From assembly GCA_020347545.1 (NCBI GenBank), contig CP070731.1, forward strand, positions 1,557,249-1,566,772: a DNA stretch of 9,524 bases, written 5' to 3'. The stretch comes from Flavobacteriaceae bacterium. GTDB lineage: Bacteria; Bacteroidota; Bacteroidia; Flavobacteriales; Flavobacteriaceae. Below are positions 1 to 5,849 of this stretch, in pieces (position 1 is the stretch's first letter; the number at the start of each line of letters is the position of its first letter). Both the position numbers and the translations under genes were made by a program. The notes beneath the pieces are model-generated. The model saw only the letters and a program-made list of their open reading frames with translations. It was not told the DNA's origin and did no database searches.

Positions 1-453
1 ACCTCCACTGAGGTGCACATTTTTCCCGATCTGAGCACAACTGCCTACCGTAGCCCAGGTATCCACCATGGTCCCTTCATCAACATAAGCTCCAATGTTG
101 ACATAACTCGGCATAAGAATCGTACCCGAAGAAATATAGGAACCATGTCTTGCAACGGCATGAGGAACTACGCGAATACCTTTTTCTTTGTAACCTTTTT
201 TCAAAGGAATCTTATCGTGATATTCAAAAATACCGGCCTCTAGGGTCTCCATCTTTTGAATTGGAAAATAAAGCACTACAGCCTTTTTCACCCATTCATT
301 CACTTGCCATCCGTCATTTACTGGTTCTGCAACCCTTAAGGACCCTCCATCAAGTAAATCAATTACTTGTCTGATCGCATCCTGAACTTCAGTTTTAGAT
401 AATTCGTCCCTTTTGTCCCAGGCATTTTCAATTATTTGGCGTAATTCTTTCAT
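1..453 (-). CDS. dapD: DapD, tetrahydrodipicolinate N-succinyltransferase (5' part, cut by the window edge)
   Basis: Reading the minus strand from the ATG at 453-451 gives 151 uninterrupted codons to the left edge, starting MKELRQIIENAWDKRDEL. The family is about 270 residues long, so roughly the N-terminal half is present. DapD is a cytoplasmic trimer that transfers succinyl from succinyl-CoA to tetrahydrodipicolinate in the diaminopimelate/lysine pathway. What is visible is the helical N-terminal domain (about residues 1-50, with the RVAEP segment), the linker containing VNEWVKKAVVLYF (about 52-64), and the start of the left-handed beta-helix of hexapeptide repeats from about residue 95 (RVVPHAVARHGSYI, then MPSYVNIGAYVDEGTMVD and WATVGSCAQIGKNVHLSGG), which is highly characteristic of DapD. 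The gene is divergent from ruvX, with a good -7 box 19 bases upstream of the ATG. No internal stop or frameshift is seen. The family call is very secure; the C-terminal half cannot be judged. Confidence 0.95.
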   Translation of the reverse strand, partial: MKELRQIIENAWDKRDELSKTEVQDAIRQVIDLLDGGSLRVAEPVNDGWQVNEWVKKAVVLYFPIQKMETLEAGIFEYHDKIPLKKGYKEKGIRVVPHAVARHGSYISSGTILMPSYVNIGAYVDEGTMVDTWATVGSCAQIGKNVHLSGG

Positions 454-472
454 AAGCTTTAAAAATAAGAGG

Positions 473-480
473 CAAATATA
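473..480 (-). promoter_or_regulatory. Bacteroidota-type -7 box for dapD
   Basis: On the minus strand these bases read TATATTTG, a perfect match to the Bacteroidota primary-sigma -7 consensus TAnnTTTG. The box ends 19 bases before the dapD ATG, so the inferred leader is only about 10-15 bases. No TTG at the usual 17-23 base distance is evident upstream; the region there is poly-A/T. The call rests on the -7 match and its position. Confidence 0.6.
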
Positions 481-537
481 AAAAAGCACAAAATAAAAAA
501 TCCATTTTTTTTATATTCTTTTAATTTAAAAAAGAGG

Positions 538-545
538 TAAATTTG
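538..545 (+). promoter_or_regulatory. Bacteroidota-type -7 box for the ruvX operon
   Basis: The bases read TAAATTTG, a perfect TAnnTTTG match, ending 14 bases before the ruvX ATG at 560. If transcription starts 5-7 bases after the box, the leader is under 10 bases and the transcript is nearly leaderless. A -33 TTG at standard spacing is not visible in the T-rich stretch upstream. The whole ruvX-def-DUF5606-mazG group is probably driven from here. Confidence 0.55.
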
Positions 546-559
546 CAAAAATTCTAGAT

Positions 560-970
560 ATGTCAAGAATTCTGGCACTCGATTACGGTGAAAAAAGAAT
601 TGGAATCGCTGCAACGGATGAATTAAAAATCATTGCTTCAGGATTGACTACAGTCAAAACATCTGACATATTTAATTTTCTGGACCAGTATCTCAAGGTG
701 GAAAAGGTAGAGTTAATTTTAGTGGGAGAACCAAAACAGATGAATAATAAACCCTCTGAAAGTGAAAAATTAATTGCACCTTTTATCGAAAAACTTAGAA
801 GTCGATACGGGAAAATACCGGTCAAAAGAATTGATGAACGATTTACGTCTAAAATGGCTTTTCAAACCATGATAGACAGCGGATTGAAAAAAAAACAAAG
901 AAAAAACAAGGCCTTGATTGATGAGATCAGCGCTACAATTATACTACAGTCATATCTGTACAATAACTAA
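560..970 (+). CDS. ruvX: RuvX/YqgF family RNase H-fold nuclease (putative Holliday junction resolvase / 16S rRNA processing)
   Basis: This 136-residue protein matches the usual YqgF length of about 135-140. It is a small cytoplasmic RNase H-fold enzyme. In E. coli, YqgF is linked to maturation of the 16S rRNA 5' end; the family name comes from its similarity to RuvC resolvases. The N-terminal LALDYGEKRIGIAATDE carries the first catalytic Asp (D8) and the first fold strands. The segment VGEPKQMNNKPSE (55-67) is the conserved loop after the third strand, DERFTS (92-97) holds the acidic residue E93, and KALIDEISA (117-125) holds the last acidic pair D121/E122. All expected acidic positions are present, so it should be active. 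The ATG at 560 gives an N-terminus starting one residue before the core strand, normal for the family. It is the first gene of a tight operon; def begins 9 bases after its stop. Confidence 0.93.
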   Translation: MSRILALDYGEKRIGIAATDELKIIASGLTTVKTSDIFNFLDQYLKVEKVELILVGEPKQMNNKPSESEKLIAPFIEKLRSRYGKIPVKRIDERFTSKMAFQTMIDSGLKKKQRKNKALIDEISATIILQSYLYNN

Positions 971-979
971 GTTCAAATT

Positions 980-1564
980 ATGGTATTACCAATAGTCGCC
1001 TACGGAGATCCAGTCCTTAGAAAAGTTGGAAAAGAAATCACTCAGGAGTATCCTGATCTCGAAAAGCTAATCTTCAATATGCAGGAGACCATGAAAAATG
1101 CGCAGGGAGTTGGCCTGGCCGCTCCTCAAATCGGAAGAGATATCCGATTGTTTTTAATAGACGCTTCGCCCTTTGCAGAAAGTGATGAGTTGGATGAAGA
1201 GGAAAAAGAATTCCTTAAGACTTTTAAGAAAACCTTTATCAATGCTCAAATCATTGAGGAAGAAGGTGAAGAATGGGCGTTTAGTGAGGGTTGCTTGAGT
1301 ATTCCAAACATCAATGAAGAAGTTTACAGAAATGAAACGATCACTATTGAGTATCAGGATGAAAATTTTAACCAAAAGAAGGAAACACTATCGGGATTGG
1401 CGGCAAGAATTTTTCAACATGAATATGATCATATTGAAGGAATTCTGTTTACTGACAAGTTATCTTCTTTAAAGAAAAGACTACTTAAGAAGAAATTAGA
1501 AAATATTTCAAAGGGAAAAGTGGAGGTCGATTACAGAATGAGATTCCCGAATTTAAAAAAATAA
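980..1564 (+). CDS. def: Peptide deformylase
   Basis: The product (194 residues) removes the formyl group from the initiator methionine of nascent proteins, acting at the ribosome. All three signature motifs are intact: GVGLAAPQ (43-50), EGCLS (103-107, metal ligand C105) and QHEYDH (146-151, ligands H147 and H151, catalytic E148). It should be an active metallo-deformylase, in bacteria usually with Fe2+. Between motifs 1 and 2 it has a longer, strongly acidic segment (about 67-80, SDELDEEEKEFLK), which makes it somewhat longer than the roughly 170-residue E. coli enzyme; I regard this as typical of Bacteroidota deformylases. The C-terminus is basic (SLKKRLLKKK, then KGKVEVDYRMRFPNLKK). It lies 9 bases after ruvX and 10 bases before the DUF5606 gene, with no room for a separate promoter. 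Confidence 0.97.
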   Translation: MVLPIVAYGDPVLRKVGKEITQEYPDLEKLIFNMQETMKNAQGVGLAAPQIGRDIRLFLIDASPFAESDELDEEEKEFLKTFKKTFINAQIIEEEGEEWAFSEGCLSIPNINEEVYRNETITIEYQDENFNQKKETLSGLAARIFQHEYDHIEGILFTDKLSSLKKRLLKKKLENISKGKVEVDYRMRFPNLKK

Positions 1565-1574
1565 AAATTAACCT

Positions 1575-2003
1575 ATGACATTAGAAAAAGTAATTGCAAT
1601 TTCGGGAAAACCAGGTCTGTTTGAGATCATTTCTCAATCGAAAGCAGGAGTGATCGTAGAATCATTATCCGATAAAAAAAGATTTCCTGTTAATTCTTTG
1701 CACAATATCAGCACTTTAAATGATATTGCCATTTACACGTATGAAGAGGAGATTCCTTTAAAACAGGTGTTTTGTTCCATATTCGACAAAGAAGAAGGTA
1801 AGGAAACTATCAATCCTAAATCTTCAAAAAATGATTTATTGAGCTATTTTGCTGAGGTTTTACCGGATTTTGATCAGGAAAGAGTTTATGCATCAAACAT
1901 CAAAAAAATATTGTCCTGGTATAATTCTCTTGTAACGGCCAATTTTGATTTTCCCGGGCTCAAAGCGGAACTGGAGGAAGATAATACAGAGGAAGAATCT
2001 TAA
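1575..2003 (+). CDS. DUF5606 family protein of unknown function
   Basis: This 142-residue cytoplasmic protein has no signal peptide or membrane segment. I recognise the N-terminal pattern (AISGKPGLFEIISQSKAGVIVESLSDKKRFPV, about 8-39; key features ISGKPG at 9-14 and the KKRFP strand at 34-38) as DUF5606, a family I know only from Bacteroidota. The alternation of short hydrophobic strands looks like a small SH3/Tudor-like barrel; that is inference. A helical C-terminal part (about 85-120, including DLLSYFAEVLPDFD and SNIKKILSWYNSL) follows, ending in an acidic tail (ELEEDNTEEES). The reaction or partner is unknown. It sits inside the ruvX-def-mazG group with gaps of 10 and 9 bases, so it is co-transcribed with translation and nucleotide housekeeping genes, suggesting an equally basic role. 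There are no recognisable catalytic residues; a nucleic-acid- or protein-binding role is a guess. Confidence 0.85.
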   Translation: MTLEKVIAISGKPGLFEIISQSKAGVIVESLSDKKRFPVNSLHNISTLNDIAIYTYEEEIPLKQVFCSIFDKEEGKETINPKSSKNDLLSYFAEVLPDFDQERVYASNIKKILSWYNSLVTANFDFPGLKAELEEDNTEEES

Positions 2004-2012
2004 ACCCTATCG

Positions 2013-2792
2013 ATGACTCAAAGAGAAATGCAACTCAAGGCCTTTGGTGATCTGCTTGACATCATGGATGAATTAAGGGAGAAATGCCCATGGGACAAAA
2101 AGCAAACCATGGAGTCTTTGCGTCATCTTACCATTGAAGAAACGTACGAACTTGCTGACGCCATTCTCGATAATGACTTCGATGAAATATCCAAGGAATT
2201 AGGAGATTTGCTGCTTCATATTGTTTTCTATGCCAAAATTGGTTCCGAGTCAAAGAATTTTGACATTTTAGACGTAATTCAGGGAATCAACAAGAAACTC
2301 ATCGACAGACATCCTCATGTTTACGGGGATGTGATGGCTCAAACCGATGAAGAAGTGGCAAAAAACTGGGAGCAACTTAAGCTCAAAGAAGGCAAGAAAT
2401 CGATCTTGGAAGGAGTGCCCAAATCATTACCTGCCCTTGTTAAAGCAAGTCGAATTCAAGACAAGGCGGCTAGTGCAGGATTTGACTGGGACAGGTCCGA
2501 GCAGGTTTTTGAAAAGGTACAGGAGGAGATAGAGGAACTTCACACTGAAGTTCAAAAAAATGATTCCTCGAAGGTTGAAGCAGAATTTGGAGACGTTCTT
2601 TTTTCTTTGATCAATTATGCACGATTTATAGATGTTGATCCGGAAAGCGCCTTGGAAAGAACCAATAAAAAATTCATTAAACGCTTTCAGTATTTAGAGA
2701 AAGAAGTCGCAAGGGAAGGCAAGGACCTGAGGAAGTTAAGCCTTGAAGAAATGGATGTTTACTGGGACAGGTCAAAGGCTTATTTCAAATAA
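2013..2792 (+). CDS. mazG: MazG nucleoside triphosphate pyrophosphohydrolase
   Basis: The protein (259 residues) has the length of a two-domain MazG such as the E. coli enzyme (263). MazG hydrolyses NTPs and dNTPs to the monophosphate and pyrophosphate, cleaning the nucleotide pool; in E. coli it also affects ppGpp levels. Domain 1 carries CPWDKKQT (25-32), the acidic helix EETYE (42-46) and the second metal-binding helix KELGDLLLH (61-69, E62 and D65). Domain 2 repeats the plan with EEIEEL (171-176) and AEFGDVLFSLINYARF (190-205, E191 and D194). WDRSKAYF at the C-terminus resembles the usual MazG end. Both metal sites look complete; in E. coli the C-terminal domain does the catalysis. It is the last gene of the operon, 9 bases after the DUF5606 gene, followed by a hairpin terminator. 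No MazE/MazF toxin-antitoxin genes are adjacent. Confidence 0.96.
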   Translation: MTQREMQLKAFGDLLDIMDELREKCPWDKKQTMESLRHLTIEETYELADAILDNDFDEISKELGDLLLHIVFYAKIGSESKNFDILDVIQGINKKLIDRHPHVYGDVMAQTDEEVAKNWEQLKLKEGKKSILEGVPKSLPALVKASRIQDKAASAGFDWDRSEQVFEKVQEEIEELHTEVQKNDSSKVEAEFGDVLFSLINYARFIDVDPESALERTNKKFIKRFQYLEKEVAREGKDLRKLSLEEMDVYWDRSKAYFK

Positions 2793-2810
2793 AGATTTTA
2801 GCCCTTTTTA

Positions 2811-2843
2811 CAGTCAGTGAAATCTGATTGTTTTATTCCTTTT
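2811..2843 (+). terminator. Probable intrinsic terminator of the ruvX-def-DUF5606-mazG operon
   Basis: CAGTCAG (2811-2817) pairs with CTGATTG (2824-2830) through seven pairs including one G-U, around the six-base loop TGAAAT. A T-rich run (TTTTATTCCTTTT, 2831-2843) follows directly. It lies 18 bases after the mazG stop. The stem is modest in GC, so termination may be partial. Confidence 0.55.
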
Positions 2844-2871
2844 AGCGGTTTGGTCCGCACCACATTTTGTT

Positions 2872-2903
2872 TTGGAATTCAATAATAAATATCACTAACT
2901 TTA
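2872..2903 (+). promoter_or_regulatory. Likely promoter of the hydrolase - NIF3 - coiled-coil gene group
   Basis: A TTG at 2872-2874 is followed after 21 bases by TAACTTTA (2896-2903), one base off TAnnTTTG. That spacing agrees with the 17-23 bases seen for Bacteroidota -33/-7 promoters. The box ends 25 bases before the ATG at 2929, giving a leader of roughly 15-20 A-rich bases. Confidence 0.45.
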
Positions 2904-2928
2904 TTGACTTCAAATCAAATAATTCAAA

Positions 2929-3681
2929 ATGCGAATTCGTCTTTATTTACTATTCATTCTTTTGTGTCAATCGCAAATTTTTGCCCAAACCGATGATTCT
3001 TTTCAAGGGGAAACCATCTCTTTCAAATCAGATGATGGACTAACAATTACCGCTGATCTTTATTTGGAACACGAAAATAAAGCTCCTTTTATCATTTTAT
3101 ATCATCAGGCAGGATACAGCAGAGGAGAATACAGAAGCATTGCACCGAAACTTAATGCTATGGGTTTTAACTGTATGGCAGTTGATCAACGCTCAGGGGA
3201 TCAGGTGAACGGAGTGATCAACCAAACCCATAAGGAAGCCGTTTCAAAAGGTTTGGAAACTCAGTATCTTGACGCCTTACCAGACATCGAAGCCGCTTAT
3301 CTTTATGTAAAGTTCGGAATCAAACCTGAAAAAATCATACTTTGGGGAAGTTCTTATTCTGCTGCCATTATGTTTTATATGGGAAGCGTTCACCATACGA
3401 ATCTAGACGGGATTCTCAGTTTCGCCCCGGGATCCTATTTTAAAATTAACAATAAAGAACTTAAAACCTATGCAGCGAGAATAACGTGTCCCGTGTTTGT
3501 TACATCTGCCAGAAGTGAGCACAAAAACTGGAAAGAGATGTATGACAAGGTTCCATCTGAGAAATCCTATTTTTTACCGCAATCAGAGGGCAGGCACGGC
3601 TCAAAAGCCCTATGGCCGGATAATCCGAATCACAGGGAATACTGGAATGCCGTAAAAGAATTTCTGAATTCTTTGATCTAG
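2929..3681 (+). CDS. Secreted alpha/beta-hydrolase (dienelactone-hydrolase-like), substrate unknown
   Basis: The product is 250 residues. The N-terminus MRIRLYLLFILLCQSQIFAQ is a Sec signal peptide: basic start, hydrophobic core, then IFAQ before acidic residues, probably cleaved near residue 19-20. The Cys at 13 sits inside the core and does not make a convincing lipobox, so a periplasmic soluble enzyme is likeliest. The mature part is a compact alpha/beta hydrolase: FIILYHQAGYSRGEY (54-68) is the strand 3/oxyanion-hole region, LWGSSYSA (138-145) is the nucleophile elbow with S142 as probable nucleophile, and GRHGS (221-225) carries the probable catalytic H223. The acid is less clear; E197 after strand 7 (VTSARSE) is the best candidate where Asp is usual. 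The family covers esterases, lipases and peptidases, so the substrate cannot be named. nif3 starts 31 bases downstream, probably on the same transcript, though a functional link is not obvious. Confidence 0.82.
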   Translation: MRIRLYLLFILLCQSQIFAQTDDSFQGETISFKSDDGLTITADLYLEHENKAPFIILYHQAGYSRGEYRSIAPKLNAMGFNCMAVDQRSGDQVNGVINQTHKEAVSKGLETQYLDALPDIEAAYLYVKFGIKPEKIILWGSSYSAAIMFYMGSVHHTNLDGILSFAPGSYFKINNKELKTYAARITCPVFVTSARSEHKNWKEMYDKVPSEKSYFLPQSEGRHGSKALWPDNPNHREYWNAVKEFLNSLI

Positions 3682-3712
3682 TCCTGTATTAATAAAAGAA
3701 ACCAATCGTATT

Positions 3713-4831
3713 ATGACAAAAATTAAAGACATTACAGCCTTAATTGAAGAACTCTCTCCTTTGGAATATGCTGAAGGTTTTGATAATGTAGGGCTCCTTG
3801 TTGGTAATTCTGAAAATGAAGTAAAGGGAATACTCGTTACACTTGACTGTCTTGAAGCTACCGTGGAAGAAGCAATCGTAAACAAATGCAATCTGATCGT
3901 TGCCTTCCACCCTATTATATTCAAGGGTCTTAAAAAGCTAAACGGAAAAAATTATGTAGAACGAACGATTATCAAGGCCATAAAACATGATATATCCATT
4001 TACGCCATGCATACGGCCCTTGACAATTCATATGAAGGTGTATCGGCAAAAATGGCAGAAGTACTGCAACTGGAGAACAAAAAAATCCTTTTACCAAAAA
4101 AAGGATTTTTGCGTAAACTCACTACTTATGTTCCGGAAAGCTCTGCAGATGAGGTAAGAAACGCCTTGTTTGAATCAGGAGCGGGACATATAGGCAATTA
4201 TAGTCATTGCAGCTTTAATATGAGTGGTTCAGGAACTTATATGGGAAATCAAAATGCTAACCCTTCCATCGGAGAAAAGGAGTCTTTGGAATCCGTAACT
4301 GAGAACTTTATCAGTGTGATCTATGAAAAACATAAAGAATCGGAAATCATCCAAAGTTTAATTTCTTCCCATCCCTATGAAGAAGTAGCCTATGATGTGG
4401 TTGCTCTTGAAAACAAGCACAACAGAATTGGAATGGGAATTATCGGTGAGCTTTCCGAGGAAACTGATTTGAATGATTTCTTACATCTTTTAAAGAAAAA
4501 GTTCAATACTCCCGTCGTCAGACATTCACGAGCTACCGGTAAAAGAATTCAAAAAGTAGCTGTTTTGGGTGGTTCGGGCAGTTTCGCCATTGAATCTGCA
4601 ATTCATTCCGGAACTGACATTTACGTTACGGCGGACCTAAAATACCATGATTTTTACAGGGCTGAAGGAAAGGTGGTTTTGGCAGATATCGGACACTATG
4701 AAAGTGAACAGTTTACAAAAAATATTTTAGTAGAGTATCTTACAAAAAAAATCACTAATTTTGCACCTGCCTTGCCGGAAGGGAGGATTATTTTATCAAA
4801 AATCAATACAAATCCGATCAACTATTTTTAG
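3713..4831 (+). CDS. NIF3-family dinuclear metal-centre protein (YbgI/YqfO type)
   Basis: This 372-residue protein has the length of the long NIF3 form, in which a ferredoxin-like (CutA1/PII-like) domain is inserted between the two halves of the metal-binding core. The family is often annotated 'GTP cyclohydrolase 1 type 2', but its true reaction is not settled. First half: EGFDNVGLLVG (21-31), AFHPIIFKGLKKLNG (64-78) and AMHTALDN (98-105, ligand D104). The insert occupies about 130-235 and includes the SSHPYEEVAYDV segment (218-229). The second half begins around RIGMGIIGEL (238-247) and holds VLGGSGSF (284-291), TADLKYHD (306-313) and DIGHYESEQF (325-334), giving ligands H328 and E332. The usual HHP motif is FHP here (F65, H66), so one metal-binding His is absent. 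The start is well placed for the family. The next gene follows after 2 bases, implying translational coupling. Confidence 0.92.
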   Translation: MTKIKDITALIEELSPLEYAEGFDNVGLLVGNSENEVKGILVTLDCLEATVEEAIVNKCNLIVAFHPIIFKGLKKLNGKNYVERTIIKAIKHDISIYAMHTALDNSYEGVSAKMAEVLQLENKKILLPKKGFLRKLTTYVPESSADEVRNALFESGAGHIGNYSHCSFNMSGSGTYMGNQNANPSIGEKESLESVTENFISVIYEKHKESEIIQSLISSHPYEEVAYDVVALENKHNRIGMGIIGELSEETDLNDFLHLLKKKFNTPVVRHSRATGKRIQKVAVLGGSGSFAIESAIHSGTDIYVTADLKYHDFYRAEGKVVLADIGHYESEQFTKNILVEYLTKKITNFAPALPEGRIILSKINTNPINYF

Positions 4832-4833
4832 AG

Positions 4834-5607
4834 ATGACAAAAAAGAAAGAGGTTACCGTTGAAGAAAAATTAAGAGCTTTGTATGACTTACAGCTTATAG
4901 ATTCTAGAATTGACGAGATCAAAAATACCAGAGGTGAGTTGCCTTTGGAGGTGAAAGACCTTGAAGATGAAATAGCAGGCTTACAGACCAGATTGAATAA
5001 TTTCAGCACTGATATAGAAAATCTGGAAACCAGTATTGCGAATAAAAGAAACAATATTGAGGAAGCGAAGACATTATCTAAAAAATATCAGGAGCAGCAG
5101 AAAAACGTAAGAAACAACAGAGAATTTGATTCACTTTCAAAGGAAATCGAATATCAGGATCTTGAGATACAATTGGCTGAAAAGCACATTCGTGAATTTG
5201 AAGCAAAAATTGCTGCGAAAAATGAGATCATTGATGCTGCTAAAGAAAAAATGCAGGAAAAAGAAACACATCTCAAGCATAAGCAAGATGAATTGAACTC
5301 TATTCTGGAAGAAACAGCCAAAGAAGAGGAGCTGCTTCACAAAAAATCAGAGGAATATGCAAAGTTAATTGATGAGAGACTTCTTAAAGCTTACCAAAAA
5401 ATCCGTTCTAATGTTCGAAACGGACTTGCTGTGGTAACGATTGAGAGAGGAGCTTCGGGTGGTTCGTTTTTTACAATACCACCGCAACGTCAGGTTGAAA
5501 TCGCAACGAGAAAGAAGATCATCACTGACGAACACAGTGGAAGGATTTTGATCGATTCCCAGCTTGCAGAAGAAGAAAAGGAAAAAATGTCTAAGTATTT
5601 CTCTTAA
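4834..5607 (+). CDS. Coiled-coil protein of the C4 zinc-ribbon (CdsZ / zf-RING_7) family, lacking the zinc-binding cysteines
   Basis: The 257 residues have the family plan: a long charged helical hairpin (about 8-185, with heptad-rich stretches 36-90 and 105-178) and a short C-terminal domain. Conserved landmarks are NNREFDSLSKEIEYQ (94-108) in the coiled coil, RNGLAVVTIERGA (195-207), IPPQRQVEI (215-223) and SGRILID (235-241). In most relatives the last domain is a C4 zinc ribbon with CxxC pairs, roughly GACGGC and CEYCGR. Here they read GASGGS (S208, S211) and DEHSGR (D232, S235), so all four ligands are gone while the surrounding fold residues remain; I see no cysteine in the whole protein. 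The family is thought to bind nucleic acid or help protein complexes; its function is not established. It is the last gene before a strong terminator and is probably translationally coupled to nif3 (2-base gap). Confidence 0.88.
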   Translation: MTKKKEVTVEEKLRALYDLQLIDSRIDEIKNTRGELPLEVKDLEDEIAGLQTRLNNFSTDIENLETSIANKRNNIEEAKTLSKKYQEQQKNVRNNREFDSLSKEIEYQDLEIQLAEKHIREFEAKIAAKNEIIDAAKEKMQEKETHLKHKQDELNSILEETAKEEELLHKKSEEYAKLIDERLLKAYQKIRSNVRNGLAVVTIERGASGGSFFTIPPQRQVEIATRKKIITDEHSGRILIDSQLAEEEKEKMSKYFS

Positions 5608-5672
5608 TTTTAGTTTTGGCTAATCCATGCAGAAAAGATTTAGTCGAATAATGACATATCAAAATTTAATAT

Positions 5673-5704
5673 AAAAATACAGCCCTTATGGCTGTATTTT
5701 TTTT
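5673..5704. terminator. Strong, probably bidirectional intrinsic terminator
   Basis: A 12-base stem forms between 5673-5684 (ending in ACAGCC) and 5690-5701 (starting GGCTGT), with the five-base loop CTTAT. On the plus strand the stem runs into eight T (5697-5704), a textbook terminator for the hydrolase-nif3-coiled-coil group, 65 bases after the last stop. On the minus strand the stem is followed by a T/A-rich stretch (ATATTAAATTTT), so it can also stop transcripts coming from the convergent UbiA-like gene. Confidence 0.9.
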
Positions 5705-5849
5705 GTTTATGCTCGGTTGTAAACGAACGAAAAAGTTAGATCGACGAGCTGAACTGTACGATATGCATTATGGGTTCACCCCCGTTACTCAATCCCTGTC
5801 TGTTTCCTGAGGAGAGAACAATGCCGAAATTATGATACTGGAAAATAAA
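5705..5849. other. Unexplained GC-enriched intergenic block between convergent genes
   Basis: This stretch lies between the terminator and the stop of the minus-strand UbiA-like gene. Bases 5711-5820 count to about 46 percent G+C, clearly richer than the other intergenic regions here, which are poly-A/T. Small local hairpins can be drawn: GGGTTCACCC at 5772-5781, and one around 5801-5820 in which TCC/GGA close a TGA loop and TGTT pairs with AACA outside a three-base bulge. No tRNA, tmRNA, RNase P, SRP or riboswitch consensus fits. On the minus strand it would be transcribed as the 3' untranslated part of the UbiA-like mRNA before the terminator at 5704-5673, and the gene's reading frame stays open for 36 more codons beyond its TAA. 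It may be a 3'-UTR-derived RNA, a degraded repeat or old coding sequence; I cannot decide. Confidence 0.3.

Noticed and set aside
13..374. Two overlapping plus-strand open frames at the left edge.
   Set aside because: They lie antisense to the clear dapD reading frame and translate to unstructured, motif-free sequence.
2013..2792. mazG as a sign of a MazEF toxin-antitoxin locus.
   Set aside because: No mazE or mazF is adjacent; the gene sits in a housekeeping operon and the two-domain enzyme is complete by itself.
2845..2858. GCGG/CCGC inverted repeat upstream of the hydrolase gene, considered as an operator or terminator.
   Set aside because: Only four pairs with a six-base loop and no T-run; likely chance.
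3610..3924. A 104-codon minus-strand open frame spanning the hydrolase end and nif3 start.
   Set aside because: It is antisense to two well-supported genes, has low-complexity Ser/Ile content and no recognisable motif.
560..5607. Possibility of a defence island or mobile element among the unnamed genes.
   Set aside because: No transposase, integrase, terminal repeats, direct-repeat array or defence-type nuclease/helicase domain is visible; all genes fit core chromosomal families with uniform base composition.
5771..5783. TGGGTTCACCCCC looks a little like a tRNA T-arm.
   Set aside because: No acceptor stem, D-arm or anticodon arm can be fitted around it; it is just a three-pair hairpin.
5811..5829. 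A string resembling part of a glycine riboswitch (GGAGAG followed by GCCGAA), tempting because gcvP is nearby.
   Set aside because: The rest of the aptamer (GG-GCAA core and second aptamer) is absent, and it lies nearly 1 kb from gcvP with a convergent terminator and a whole opposite-strand gene in between.
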